From Vicinamibacterales bacterium (GTDB lineage: Bacteria; Acidobacteriota; Vicinamibacteria; Vicinamibacterales; SCN-69-37), in the NCBI GenBank assembly GCA_030827135.1, contig JAURFE010000004.1, positions 1 through 64,000 of the forward strand: a DNA stretch of 64,000 nt. Reading direction: 5' to 3'. Below the pieces are notes generated by a model. The model was not told the origin of the DNA. It saw only the letters and a list, made by a program, of their open reading frames with translations, and searched no databases. Numbering within the stretch: position 1 is the stretch's first letter; each line of letters starts with the position of its first letter. Made by a program: the position numbers and the translations under genes. Below, piece after piece: positions 44,150-53,226 of this stretch.

Positions 44150-45126
44150 TGTCTCCGTCGGTGCCCGTGGCAGCGCTGTTGGGTGCGCGCGGCGCGTGCG
44201 CGGAGCTTGAGTTCGATCTGCTGGCCGGCGCCACCGGGCTGGAGCGCGGGATCACCCTGCCGTACATTCAGAAGACCGGGCTTGCGCTCGCCGGCTTCGA
44301 CGAATACCTGCGCCCGGGCCGCGTGCTGGTGTTCGGCGAGAGCGAGGTGCGCTTCCTCGAACAGATGGAACCAGCCGCCCGCCGCACCGTGCTGGTGCGC
44401 CTGCTCTGGCGCGACTTTCCGTGTATTGTGCTGACGCTGGGCCTCGATGCGCCACCGGATCTGCTCGTGGAAGCCGAGCGTGCCGGCGTGCCGGTCCTGC
44501 GGACCATGGCGAACACGCCCACCACGATCGCGAGGCTGACGACCTTCCTCGAGGATCGAATGGCGGCGCGCGAAATCCTGCATGGCGTGTTGCTCGATAT
44601 TCTTGGGCTCGGCGTGTTGATCACCGGGGAAAGCGGCATCGGCAAGAGTGAATGCGCCCTCGACCTGGTCGGCCGCGGCCATCGGCTGGTGGCGGACGAC
44701 ACCGTAGAAGTCAAAGTGCGCGGGGAGTCCGTTCTCATCGGCACCTGCCCGGAGATGACGCGGCACTACGTTGAGATCCGAGGGCTGGGCCTGGTCAACG
44801 TGACCGAGCTGTTCGGCGTCAGTGCGACTCGTTCGTCGAAACGGATCGAACTGATCGTGCAGCTGGAACGCTGGGAAACCGGCCGCGAGTACGATCGGCT
44901 CGGCATCACCCTCGACACCCAGGTGGTGATGGGCGTGTCGATTCCCATGGTCAAGATGCCCGTGGCGCCAGGGCGCAACGTGGCGATGCTGGTCGAAGTG
45001 GCCGCCCGCAACAGTTTGCTGCGATCGCGTGGCCGCCATGCCGCGCAATTGTTGGTGGAACGGCTTGAGCAGCGGCTCGCGCGCGCGTCGGACGCGGTTG
45101 ATGATGAACTTGAGGGAGAGGACTGA
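44149..45126 (+). CDS. hprK: HPr kinase/phosphorylase
   Basis: 325 residues. The N-terminal DRTGG-like domain precedes the kinase core with P-loop GESGIGKS (160-167) and the HPrK signature EIRGLGLVNV (209-218). It phosphorylates Ser46 of HPr and reverses the reaction with phosphate. Ser46 is conserved in the HPr encoded 1.3 kb downstream. It overlaps rpoN by one base and rapZ by one base. Confidence 0.95.
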   Translation: MSPSVPVAALLGARGACAELEFDLLAGATGLERGITLPYIQKTGLALAGFDEYLRPGRVLVFGESEVRFLEQMEPAARRTVLVRLLWRDFPCIVLTLGLDAPPDLLVEAERAGVPVLRTMANTPTTIARLTTFLEDRMAAREILHGVLLDILGLGVLITGESGIGKSECALDLVGRGHRLVADDTVEVKVRGESVLIGTCPEMTRHYVEIRGLGLVNVTELFGVSATRSSKRIELIVQLERWETGREYDRLGITLDTQVVMGVSIPMVKMPVAPGRNVAMLVEVAARNSLLRSRGRHAAQLLVERLEQRLARASDAVDDELEGED

Positions 45127-46010
45127 TGCCAACTCGCGCGAAAGTGATGCCGAAGTTTGTGGTGGTCACGGGATTGTCTGGTGCCGGCAAGTCGCAGGCG
45201 ATTCACGCGCTTGAAGACCTCGGCTACTTCTGCATCGACAACCTGCCCATCGCCCTGATCAGCACGTTTGCCGACCTGTCCGTCCGCGAGGAAGATCCCA
45301 AACATCACGTGGCGGTGGTGGTCGACGTCCGCGAAGGCCGCAACTTGTCCCGGCTCCCCGGCGTGTATCGCAAACTGAAACGCCGGGGCGACCTGCAGGC
45401 CAGTCTGGTGTTCCTCGAAGCGGACCAGGACATCCTGGTCCGCCGATTCAGTGAATCGCGACGGCCGCATCCGCTGGGACGCCGGATGTCGCCGGTGGAG
45501 GCGGTGAAAGAGGAGCGCCGGCAGACGGCGCCGCTGCGGGCGCTCGCCGACCACGTCATCGACACGTCCAAGCTCAGTGTGCATGAACTGCGCCACCGGG
45601 TTCTGGCGATCGGCGGCGACGGAGATCAACACAAGCTGGTCGTCACCATTCAGAGTTTTGGCTTCAAGCGTGGCGCCCCGGCGGATGCCGATCTGCTGTT
45701 CGACGTGCGGTTCCTGAAGAACCCGCACTTCGTCGCGACGCTCCGCCCGCTGACCGGATTGGATCCGAAGGTGGCGCGTTACGTCATGAGCGACCCCGCC
45801 GCCAAGCGCTTTCTCGCCCTCACGAGCGGCCTCATGCGCTTCCTGTTGCCGCAATACATCGCGGAAGGGAAGGCGTACCTGACCGTGGCGATTGGCTGCA
45901 CGGGAGGCCGCCATCGCAGTGTGGCCATAAGCGAGGCGCTCGGGCGCGCGCTGAAACGGACGAAGGGCGTCCAGTTGCGAGTGAGACACAGGGATGCAGC
46001 CGAAGCCTGA
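45126..46010 (+). CDS. rapZ: RNase adapter protein RapZ (P-loop NTPase)
   Basis: 294 residues. Walker A GLSGAGKS (16-23) and FCIDNLP in the N-terminal domain; the C-terminal domain has the conserved SFGFKRGAPADADLLFDVRF and IGCTGGRHRSV. In E. coli RapZ links GlmZ/GlcN6P sensing with RNase E, and in other bacteria it controls cell-wall precursor supply. An in-frame ATG at 45147 could also serve as start. It lies between the HPrK and PTS genes. Confidence 0.93.
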   Translation: MPTRAKVMPKFVVVTGLSGAGKSQAIHALEDLGYFCIDNLPIALISTFADLSVREEDPKHHVAVVVDVREGRNLSRLPGVYRKLKRRGDLQASLVFLEADQDILVRRFSESRRPHPLGRRMSPVEAVKEERRQTAPLRALADHVIDTSKLSVHELRHRVLAIGGDGDQHKLVVTIQSFGFKRGAPADADLLFDVRFLKNPHFVATLRPLTGLDPKVARYVMSDPAAKRFLALTSGLMRFLLPQYIAEGKAYLTVAIGCTGGRHRSVAISEALGRALKRTKGVQLRVRHRDAAEA

Positions 46011-46449
46011 CACACTGACACCCCACGCCGTTGGCGTCGTCGTGGTGACCCACGGCGTCCTGGCCACCGAACTGCTCAACGCGGCCGAGACCATCGTCGG
46101 CGACCTGCCGCGCTTTGCGGCCGTGTCCATCGGGTGGCACGACGATGTGGCGGTGGCCACCGACGCCATGTCGCGCGCCATCACACGGGTGGACAGCGGG
46201 CACGGCGTGTTGCTGTTGACCGACATGTTCGGCGGCACGCCGTCGAATCTGGCGATGTCGTTTCTGGAGCCGGGCAGGGTGGATGTGGTGACCGGCGTGA
46301 ATCTGCCGATGCTGATCAAACTCGCCCGCATGCGCGACGAACACGACCTTACCTCACTCGCGCGGCTGGTGGGCGAGGATGGGCGCGCGGCCATCCGTGT
46401 CGCGTCGGACCTTCTGCGGACGGATCGTCCCGGCGGAACCCAGCCGTGA
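45994..46449 (+). CDS. PTS EIIA component, mannose family
   Basis: 151 residues. The phosphorylated histidine of the mannose-family EIIA fold is His20 (GVVVVTHGVLATELL), and the second conserved stretch LLLTDMFGGTPSN is present. It accepts phosphate from HPr. No EIIB or EIIC gene is adjacent, so sugar transport by this protein alone is unlikely and a regulatory role is probable. Overlaps rapZ by 17 bp and ptsH by 4 bp. Confidence 0.9.
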   Translation: MQPKPDTLTPHAVGVVVVTHGVLATELLNAAETIVGDLPRFAAVSIGWHDDVAVATDAMSRAITRVDSGHGVLLLTDMFGGTPSNLAMSFLEPGRVDVVTGVNLPMLIKLARMRDEHDLTSLARLVGEDGRAAIRVASDLLRTDRPGGTQP

Positions 46450-46712
46450 TCACGCAGTCGGTGACGGTGGTGAACGCGCTGGGCCTGCATGCACGGGCGG
46501 CCGCACGATTCGTGCATCGCGCCGGCCAGTTCACCAGCAGGATTCGCGTGACACGTGGCACGCAGACGGTGGACGGCAAGAGCATTCTCGGCTTGCTGCT
46601 GCTGGCGGCCGCGCGGGGAACCGTGCTGGAGATCACGGCCGACGGCGAGGACGAGGCGCAGGCGATGAGCGCGTTGACGGACCTCGCCGCGCGGGGATTC
46701 GAGGACCCGTGA
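46446..46712 (+). CDS. ptsH: Phosphocarrier protein HPr
   Basis: 88 residues from GTG 46446. His15 (NALGLHARAAARFV) takes phosphate from EI and Ser46 (DGKSILGLLLLAA) is the target of HPrK; both sit at their canonical positions. The helical region after Ser46 (ILGLLLLAA) is the regulator-contact surface. It lies between EIIA and EI with 4-bp overlaps on both sides. Confidence 0.94.
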   Translation: MITQSVTVVNALGLHARAAARFVHRAGQFTSRIRVTRGTQTVDGKSILGLLLLAAARGTVLEITADGEDEAQAMSALTDLAARGFEDP

Positions 46713-48472
46713 CCCGGAACCTGCGGTTGGTCGGTCGCGGCGTGTCGGCCGGCACCGCCATCGGGCGGGCCGTGGTCGCCGTCCGCGACGCCGGCCAGGT
46801 GCGGTACCGGCTCGCCGCGTCCGGCGTGGACCGTGAACGCCAGCGCCTGAAGGCCGCACGCGCGGAAACCCGCCATCAACTCGAGGAGATTTCGTCCCGT
46901 GTCTCGCGAACCGTCGGGCAAGCCCAGGCGGCGATCTTCGCGGCCCAGTTGCTCATGCTCGATGACCCGATGTTCACCGCGCGGGTGGACGCCCTCATTC
47001 GCACCGAGCGCATCAACGCCGACTGGGCGCTGGACCGCGCGTTGGGGGAACTTCGTGATGTCTTCACGCGGGAAGGGGACGCGTGGCTGCGCGAGCGCGC
47101 GGGGGATCTCGCGGACGTGGGGGGACGATTGCTGCGCAACCTGCGACCCGGGCGCGACCCCCTGGTGGATTTTGTCCGCGAACTCGAGGGCCCCCTCATC
47201 GTGGTCGCCGATGAGCTGTCGCCGTCGATTGCGGCCCAACTCGACTGGACGAAGGTCCGCGGGCTGGTCTGCGACGTCGGGAGCCCGACCCATCACACCG
47301 TGATTCTGATGCGCTCACTCGGCATCCCCGCCGTCGTGGGACTGGGCAGCGCGACGCAGATCATCTCGCCCGGACAGACCGTAGCGGTCGACGGCGCCAC
47401 CGGCGAGGTGGTGGTCGAACCAGGCGCGGATGCGCTGACACGCTGGCGCCAGCGGGCGAGCGTGGCCGAGGCGGCGCACAGGAAGCTTGATGAACTGCGG
47501 GGCGTGCCCGCCGAGACGGCCGATGGCGTCCGCATCCGGCTCGACGCGAATCTGGAGATCGCCGAAGAGGTGGCCCGCGTGAACGACGTGGGCGCCGAAG
47601 GCATCGGCTTGTATCGATCCGAGTTCCTGCTCGACCGCGCGCCGGCGTCAGGGGCCGTGGACGAGGCGACGCAGACCGAGACCTATCGCCGCCTGCTCGC
47701 AGCGCTTGCGCCACGGCCGGTCACCATCCGGACGTTTGATGCGGGGGAAGAACGCTGGGAGGCCTCCACAAGGGGTGGCGGCCACCGGGAACGCTTCGGC
47801 CTGCGTGGCATTCGAGCGGCGCTGCATCACGACGAGCGCTTCCGCGGGCAGGTCCGCGCGCTGCTGCGGGCCGCGCCGGCGGGCCAGCTCCGCATTCTGC
47901 TGCCCTTTGTGACGTCGGTGGCAGAAGCGCGGCTGGCCCGCGCGTTGATCGCCGATATCGCCAGGGAGGTGCCCGGTGCACCGTCCGTCCCGATCGGCGC
48001 CATGATCGAGGTTCCGGCAGCGGCCTTGACCGCCGAGTACATCGCCGCCGAGGTCGATTTCCTCAGCGTGGGTACGAATGATCTCATCCAGTACACGCTG
48101 GCGATCGATCGGACCGACGAGCGCCTGTCCGGTCACTACGAGCCGCTGGAACCGGGCGTGCTGCGGCTGCTCCGGATGCTTGCGTCGGCCGGGCGCCGGA
48201 GCGGCAAGGACCTGTCGGTCTGCGGTGAGATGGCGGCCGATCCGCTGGTGGTTGCACTGCTGATAGGCTTGGGGTTCCGGGCGTTCAGCATGACGCCGGC
48301 GGCAATTCCGGTCGTGAAACGGGCGCTCCGTGCCGTCGACACCCGCCAGGCGGTGCGGTTGGCCCGAGCAGCTCTGGTCGCAGGGTCAGTGGAAGATGTG
48401 CATGCGTTGCTGGCGCCCCTGGCTGCCGCAATGACAGAGGAGGGACAGACGGCATCATGGAACAACCGGTAA
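46709..48472 (+). CDS. ptsI: PTS enzyme I (phosphoenolpyruvate-protein phosphotransferase)
   Basis: 587 residues from GTG 46709. The active histidine is His196 in SPTHHTVILMRSLGIPAVVG (usual form TSHTAI); the PEP-binding domain has GLYRSEFL, FDAGEERWE, LRGIRAALHH, EVPAAAL, SVGTNDLIQYTLAIDR and the acid/base Cys in SVCGEMA. It starts the phosphorelay EI-HPr-EIIA. Length equals that of canonical EI. Confidence 0.95.
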   Translation: MTRNLRLVGRGVSAGTAIGRAVVAVRDAGQVRYRLAASGVDRERQRLKAARAETRHQLEEISSRVSRTVGQAQAAIFAAQLLMLDDPMFTARVDALIRTERINADWALDRALGELRDVFTREGDAWLRERAGDLADVGGRLLRNLRPGRDPLVDFVRELEGPLIVVADELSPSIAAQLDWTKVRGLVCDVGSPTHHTVILMRSLGIPAVVGLGSATQIISPGQTVAVDGATGEVVVEPGADALTRWRQRASVAEAAHRKLDELRGVPAETADGVRIRLDANLEIAEEVARVNDVGAEGIGLYRSEFLLDRAPASGAVDEATQTETYRRLLAALAPRPVTIRTFDAGEERWEASTRGGGHRERFGLRGIRAALHHDERFRGQVRALLRAAPAGQLRILLPFVTSVAEARLARALIADIAREVPGAPSVPIGAMIEVPAAALTAEYIAAEVDFLSVGTNDLIQYTLAIDRTDERLSGHYEPLEPGVLRLLRMLASAGRRSGKDLSVCGEMAADPLVVALLIGLGFRAFSMTPAAIPVVKRALRAVDTRQAVRLARAALVAGSVEDVHALLAPLAAAMTEEGQTASWNNR

Positions 48473-48810
48473 TTCGGGTGGAGAAGCCCTGGGGCTACGA
48501 ACTGCATTGGGCGAAGACGCCGCTGTATGTGGGCAAAGTCATCCACATCAACAAAGGCCACGCGCTCAGCCTGCAATACCACAACATGAAGGACGAGACG
48601 ATTTTCGTCTGGTCCGGCAAAATCCTGTTCGAGATTGACGTGAACGGATCACTGGTGGGGCGCGAGATGACCCCTGGGCAATCCGTCCACGTCACCCCCA
48701 AAACGATTCACCGCATGACGGCGCTCGAAGACTCCGACGTCATGGAAGTCTCAACCAATCATCTCGATGATGTGGTGAGGCTCGAGGACCGGTACGGCAG
48801 GAAAAGCTGA
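48457..48810 (+). CDS. Cupin-domain protein (mannose-6-phosphate isomerase type II-like)
   Basis: 117 residues forming one cupin barrel: KPWGYELHW, HALSLQYHNMKDETIFV and TPKTIHRMTALED, with His/Glu ligands for a metal. Such small cupins resemble the C-terminal isomerase domain of bifunctional ManC/AlgA or stand-alone sugar-phosphate binders. It overlaps the end of ptsI by 16 bp and is thus cotranscribed with the regulatory PTS, which makes a sugar-phosphate ligand plausible. Confidence 0.75.
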   Translation: MEQPVIRVEKPWGYELHWAKTPLYVGKVIHINKGHALSLQYHNMKDETIFVWSGKILFEIDVNGSLVGREMTPGQSVHVTPKTIHRMTALEDSDVMEVSTNHLDDVVRLEDRYGRKS

Positions 48811-49025
48811 CGTGAATCGGGGAATCGTGGAATCGGAAGGCTGCAATCGATTCTCGATAATCGGGGAATCGGGCAACTTGTAATCTGAATCTGCAATCTA
48901 CGATCTGCAATCTACGATCTGCAATCTACGATCGCGCGATCGCAAATTGTTGATTCCGATTGCAGATTGCGTGATTCCCCGATTAGCAATCAGCGATTAC
49001 CGCTTCCCGATTCCCCGATTACCAA
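48811..49025. repeat. Intergenic repeat block: 14-bp tandem repeat plus inverted units
   Basis: 48891-48932 holds three perfect head-to-tail copies of CTGCAATCTACGAT. Around it, units such as AATCGGGGAATC (left) and GATTCCCCGATT (right, twice) form inverted pairs, so the whole 215 bp can fold on itself. It lies between convergent genes (cupin and ssb) and contains no ORF. It is too short and regular for a CRISPR array. A bidirectional termination role is possible. Confidence 0.8.
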
Positions 49026-49502
49026 TTAAAACGGGATGTCGTCGTCGTTCGGTGCGTCGATCGGCCCCATGTCGTCCGTGTCGTGGCCCATGCCGCCGCC
49101 CGTGCTTGGGGCGCCGTAGGCGGCGCGCTGGGGCCGCGGGGCCCGTTCGCCACCACCGCCGCTGCCGCCACCGGGGCCGCCAAGCAGCACGACACGGTCA
49201 GCACGGATTTCCGTGGTCTTGACCTGTTTGCCTTCCTTGTCAGTCCACTCGCGCGTCTGAATCTTGCCCTCGACGTAAATCTGTTTGCCCTTCGTCAAGT
49301 ACGGCTGGATCGACTCCGCTGTCTTGCCCCAGATGACGATGCGGTGCCATTGCGTGTCTTCACGCTTCTGGCCATCCCGATCGTTGAAGACGTCGGTCGT
49401 GGCGATGCTCACCGTGGCGACGGCGGTGCCACCCTGCGTGAATCGCATCTCGGCATCACGCCCGAGGTTTCCGACCAGAATTGCCTTGTTCACACTGCCC
49501 AT
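49026..49502 (-). CDS. ssb: Single-stranded DNA-binding protein
   Basis: 158 residues: an OB fold (VNKAILVGNLGRDAEMRF, TQWHRIVIWGKTAESIQPYLTKGKQIYVEG), a Gly-rich linker and the acidic protein-interaction tip DDDIPF. It coats single-stranded DNA and recruits RecJ, RecO and others. It lies 17 bp downstream of cpoB at the end of the Tol-Pal cluster. Confidence 0.96.
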   Translation of the reverse strand: MGSVNKAILVGNLGRDAEMRFTQGGTAVATVSIATTDVFNDRDGQKREDTQWHRIVIWGKTAESIQPYLTKGKQIYVEGKIQTREWTDKEGKQVKTTEIRADRVVLLGGPGGGSGGGGERAPRPQRAAYGAPSTGGGMGHDTDDMGPIDAPNDDDIPF

Positions 49503-49519
49503 GTCTGCTGCGTCCTTTG

Positions 49520-50413
49520 TCAGTTCGAAATCGTGGTCTTCTTGATGATGCGCGCCAGGTTCTGCGCGGCCATCATCGCTGCGCTGCTGTCCGGGAAGGA
49601 CTTTCGCACCAGTTCCCAGTTCGCCTTGGCCCGTTCGGTCTGGCCGAGCTGTTCGTACGCCAGCCCCTGTTTGTAGAGGGCCGGCGCCTCCCAGTCGGTA
49701 CCCTTGTCCAGCTTCAGCACCTGCTCATAGGCCGTGACGGCCTCCTTGTATGCGCCCTTCCCGTAGTGAGATTCTGCAACATGGTAGCGGGCTTTTGGCA
49801 CATCCGGGGAGGTCGGGAACGTTTCGATGTAGTACTGAAAACCGGCGATGGCCATGTCGAACTGTCCGGTCGCGTAGTCGCCAAACGCCGTGTCAAACGC
49901 GCGCTGCGGGTTCTGTGGCGGCGGGGGCAGTTGCACGGGGGGCGGAGCGGTCACGGCCGTGCCAACGGGCGGTGTTGCTCCCGCGGCGCCAGCCGCCGCA
50001 GGGTTGGCCGAATCCACCGGCAACGGTGTGGGCGTGAGCATCGTGATGATCTGTGTCAGCAACGTGCGCTGGGTCGCAAGTTCCTGCCGGATGGTTTCCA
50101 TTTCGTGCGCGTCCTTGGAGAGGCTCACGTTCGTCGCGTCCATTTTTTCGCGCAGGATGCGCGCGTTCTCCGTCAGGCTGCCGATCTGCACACCCTGGTC
50201 GGCAAACAGCTTCCGTGTGAGGTTGGCTTGTTCGTCCACTCGGGCGTTGACGGCCTTGAGCGACTGCGCGAGTTCGGCAATCGCCACGCGGAGCAATTGC
50301 GTCTGCTCGTGCAGCATCCGGAGGTCGGCGAAAATCTGCTGGTGCTCGCGGTTCTGCGCCGCCGCAGTGGCGGGCACTGCCAGCAGAACAAGGAACAATA
50401 GTCGGCGGGCCAT
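49520..50413 (-). CDS. cpoB: Cell division coordinator CpoB (YbgF)
   Basis: 297 residues: signal peptide (MARRLLFLVLLAVPATAAAQ), an N-terminal coiled coil (about 25-130), a Pro/Ala-rich linker and three TPR units in the C-terminal half (FDTAFGDYATGQFDMAIAGF, KARYHVAESHYGKGAYKEA, PALYKQGLAYEQLGQTERA). This is the CpoB layout; the protein couples outer-membrane constriction with peptidoglycan synthesis through TolA. It follows pal by 9 bp. Confidence 0.92.
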   Translation of the reverse strand: MARRLLFLVLLAVPATAAAQNREHQQIFADLRMLHEQTQLLRVAIAELAQSLKAVNARVDEQANLTRKLFADQGVQIGSLTENARILREKMDATNVSLSKDAHEMETIRQELATQRTLLTQIITMLTPTPLPVDSANPAAAGAAGATPPVGTAVTAPPPVQLPPPPQNPQRAFDTAFGDYATGQFDMAIAGFQYYIETFPTSPDVPKARYHVAESHYGKGAYKEAVTAYEQVLKLDKGTDWEAPALYKQGLAYEQLGQTERAKANWELVRKSFPDSSAAMMAAQNLARIIKKTTISN

Positions 50414-50422
50414 GGCTCTATG

Positions 50423-51031
50423 TTACTTCCCGGTCACCACAAAATGACCACGCCTGTTTTTGGCCCACGCCGCTTCATCGTGGCCAGGATCAAACGGGAA
50501 TTCCTTGCCGTAGCTGACCGTGCGAATGCGATCAGCCGCGATGCCCAGCGACAGCAGATAACTTTTGACCGACAAGGCGCGGCGTTCGCCCAGCGCGAGA
50601 TTGTATTCTGCCGTGCCGCGCTCATCGCTGTGGCCCTCGATGGTGATGGCCCAGGTCGGATACTGCTTCAGGACGGCCGCATTGGCGGCGAGCACACGCT
50701 GCCCCTCCGCATCAACGGTGTCGGAGTCGAGTGCGAAGAACACCGGCGCCAGGGGACTCTGCCGGTTGATTTCGTCGGTGTCGAGTCCGGCGAGCGTGTC
50801 GGACGCCACCACGGGCGCCTCGAGCACGATCGGCGGCGGTTCAGGCACGGGGGCCGGTGGGTCCGGCGGACGGCTCGGCGTCGACGCCCCTGGGAACGCC
50901 TGTGGTCCAGGCGGCGGGGGAGTGACGGCAACGGGCGCCTGCTTCCCGCCGCAGGCGGCGAGCGTGAGCGTAGCGGCCAGGGTAAGGCCCGTGACAATGA
51001 CGCGAGTCGTAGAACGATGTGAGTGCAGCAT
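50423..51031 (-). CDS. pal: Peptidoglycan-associated lipoprotein Pal
   Basis: 202 residues. Lipobox LAAC with Cys27, a long Pro-rich spacer (about 30-85), then an OmpA-type peptidoglycan-binding domain with [20 protein letters not shown]. It anchors the outer membrane to the cell wall and works with TolB. It is 4 bp from tolB. Confidence 0.95.
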   Translation of the reverse strand: MLHSHRSTTRVIVTGLTLAATLTLAACGGKQAPVAVTPPPPGPQAFPGASTPSRPPDPPAPVPEPPPIVLEAPVVASDTLAGLDTDEINRQSPLAPVFFALDSDTVDAEGQRVLAANAAVLKQYPTWAITIEGHSDERGTAEYNLALGERRALSVKSYLLSLGIAADRIRTVSYGKEFPFDPGHDEAAWAKNRRGHFVVTGK

Positions 51032-51035
51032 AGGG

Positions 51036-52430
51036 TTAGCGGTGTGACCAGCTCGGGTACTTGTTGTTGCCAGTGGTGGTCACGCGGCGTTCCAGTTTGC
51101 CGTCGCGACCGATGATGACGATGTGTTCCTTGCCCCACTGCGTGGTCACAAAGGCGATGTGGCGGCCGTTCGGGGCGACCGAGGGGCTTTCGTTGTTGCC
51201 CTGAAAGGCATCCGTCAGTGAGGTGACCTTGTTGGTGCCCAGTTCGATCATCCGGATCTGGTTGCCGCCTGGCACTTCGGCAGAGTATGCCACGTAGTTG
51301 AACGGCGCCGGCGACCACGTGGGGCGATCCACCTTGCCGCCCCCCGTGGGAAGGCGCGTGACCGGACCGCCATCCGCACTCATGATGAACAGGTGACTCT
51401 GTCCCGACCGCTCAGACGTGAACGCGATCTGCTGACTGTTGGGCGACCACGTCGGGGCGTTGTCGATGCCGGGGTGTGAAGTGAGCTGGCGCACGTCGCT
51501 GCCATCCACACGCATCGTGTAGATCTCGAAGTTGCCGGTGCGGCTCGACGCAAACGCGATACGCGTGCCGTCGGGCGAAAACGCCGGCAGATAGTTCTGC
51601 GCATTGGGCGTGCCCTTTGCCGGGCGTGTCGCGGCGCGCGCCTCATAGATGGAGTGCAGCACGATGTCGGGAAACCCCGAGGTGTACGAGGTGTACGCGA
51701 GGAAGCGGTTGTCCGGCGACCAACTCGGCGCGATGTTCAACGACCGGTGCGGCGTGAGCCGCAACTGCCGGCCACCGTCGTAGTCCGAGATGTAAATCTC
51801 CTTGATCGAGCGTTCTTCAATGGTGCCGCCCAGACGCTCCCCGTCGCGGTCGGAGGCAAATGCCAGCTTCGTCCGGGCCACGCCGTCGAGCTGAAACAAT
51901 TCCTTGTGCACCTCATCGGCAATCGTATGCGCGCAGTAGCGCGGGTCACGCATCGTGCACGCGTAGCGCTTGCCGAACACGCTGGCCTTGCGCTCCACAT
52001 TCATGATGCGCACTTCGATCGTCAGCGCGGCATCGGTTCGCGATGCGCTGCCGACCAGCACGAGATCCGCGCCCACTTCATTCCAAGCCTCGTAGGGCAT
52101 CGCCTCGGCCGTTGTTGTCGGAATTTTCGAGGACGCGGTGCGCGCAATCATCGCGAACTCGCGTTCAAATTCCAGATCGTCGTACAACACCTGCGACACG
52201 GTACCCGACGCGGTGCGCAGATCCGCATCGCTGCCGGTGACCAGGAACTCCGCGAACCCAAGCCGCGGCGCGCGACCGCCTTCACCGCGGACGCTGATCG
52301 CCACTTCGCGCTGCTGGTCGAGCGGCGTCATGGCGATCGCATACATGTCGGGCGCGCCCATCGGCAACGCCGGCATGAGCAGCGCAAGGCCGCAGACGAC
52401 GGTGAGCGCGACGCGGGAATGCACGGTCAT
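51036..52430 (-). CDS. tolB: Tol-Pal system beta-propeller protein TolB
   Basis: 464 residues from ATG 52430, which opens a signal peptide ([20 protein letters not shown]). N-terminal D1 domain, then a six-bladed propeller of WD40-like PD40 repeats ([40 protein letters not shown]). It binds Pal and TolA in the periplasm. It starts 4 bp after the TolA/TonB-like gene. Confidence 0.95.
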   Translation of the reverse strand: MTVHSRVALTVVCGLALLMPALPMGAPDMYAIAMTPLDQQREVAISVRGEGGRAPRLGFAEFLVTGSDADLRTASGTVSQVLYDDLEFEREFAMIARTASSKIPTTTAEAMPYEAWNEVGADLVLVGSASRTDAALTIEVRIMNVERKASVFGKRYACTMRDPRYCAHTIADEVHKELFQLDGVARTKLAFASDRDGERLGGTIEERSIKEIYISDYDGGRQLRLTPHRSLNIAPSWSPDNRFLAYTSYTSGFPDIVLHSIYEARAATRPAKGTPNAQNYLPAFSPDGTRIAFASSRTGNFEIYTMRVDGSDVRQLTSHPGIDNAPTWSPNSQQIAFTSERSGQSHLFIMSADGGPVTRLPTGGGKVDRPTWSPAPFNYVAYSAEVPGGNQIRMIELGTNKVTSLTDAFQGNNESPSVAPNGRHIAFVTTQWGKEHIVIIGRDGKLERRVTTTGNNKYPSWSHR

Positions 52431-52434
52431 TCGA

Positions 52435-53226
52435 TTACCTCTTCTCATAGTCAAATCGCAGTCGCACGACCAGTTCCGTACCCTCATAACTCGCCGGGAG
52501 CGGCGGCAGCCGGGCATTCAGCAGCGTCCGGCGGGAGGTCTGCTCCAGCAGGAAGTGCCGGCTGCTCTCAATCACGGTGACCGGCACCGTGGCGCTCAGT
52601 GAACCATCGCGCCGAATCCCGAACCGGATGACGACATACCCGGCATCAGGCTGAAGGCGGTCCCAGACGCGGGTGATGGCACTCTTAAATTTCGCCACCC
52701 ATTCAGGATCAAACGCATTCAAATCGACGGCGTCACCACCGCCGGCCCCTCCGCCGAACGTCAATCCGTCGGCTCTGCCCTGGGCCCCTGTATCGGCCGC
52801 GGCACTGCCGGCCTGCACCTGGGCGCCGGTCACCGGGGGCTTCGTCGTCGCCGCAGGCGGGGCCGTTGTCTTTGGCGGTGGAGGCGTGGGTTTTGCCGTC
52901 ACCGGTGTCGTTCGCGGGGGAGGCATCTCGTCGGGTCTGGTGGCAGCCGGTGGCTTCGGCGGTTCCGGTCGCGGCCGTTCCACCGCCTGGTCGATCTGCT
53001 TGCCGGCAATCGGTGTCGTCCCCGTGGACCGTTCTCCAACGGACCCGCCAAGGCTGATCACCATGACCTCAACCCTGTCTGGCTGGGCGCCGAGCCACCC
53101 CGAGGGAAGAAACAGCGCGATCGCCAGGCCGACGAGGTGGGCCCCCACAGACCAGCCCACCAGCCGCGAAAGTCCGCGGTCATCCGGCGCTCTGGCCGCG
53201 AGGATGTCACTGACATCCGCACGCAC
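52435..53226 (-). CDS. TonB/TolA-family energy transducer
   Basis: 263 residues: one membrane helix (about residues 24-44, LVGWSVGAHLVGLAIALFLP), a Pro/Lys/Thr-rich periplasmic spacer (about 80-140) and a C-terminal TonB-like domain (YVVIRFGIRRDGSLSAT). By position between tolR and tolB it fulfils the TolA role, linking the TolQR motor with TolB-Pal. The spacer is much shorter than the alpha-helical one of E. coli TolA. Confidence 0.88.
   Translation of the reverse strand: MRADVSDILAARAPDDRGLSRLVGWSVGAHLVGLAIALFLPSGWLGAQPDRVEVMVISLGGSVGERSTGTTPIAGKQIDQAVERPRPEPPKPPAATRPDEMPPPRTTPVTAKPTPPPPKTTAPPAATTKPPVTGAQVQAGSAAADTGAQGRADGLTFGGGAGGGDAVDLNAFDPEWVAKFKSAITRVWDRLQPDAGYVVIRFGIRRDGSLSATVPVTVIESSRHFLLEQTSRRTLLNARLPPLPASYEGTELVVRLRFDYEKR

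Noticed and set aside
48891-48932. CRISPR array
   Set aside because: The repeat unit is only 14 bp, directly adjacent without spacers, and no cas genes are present in the window.
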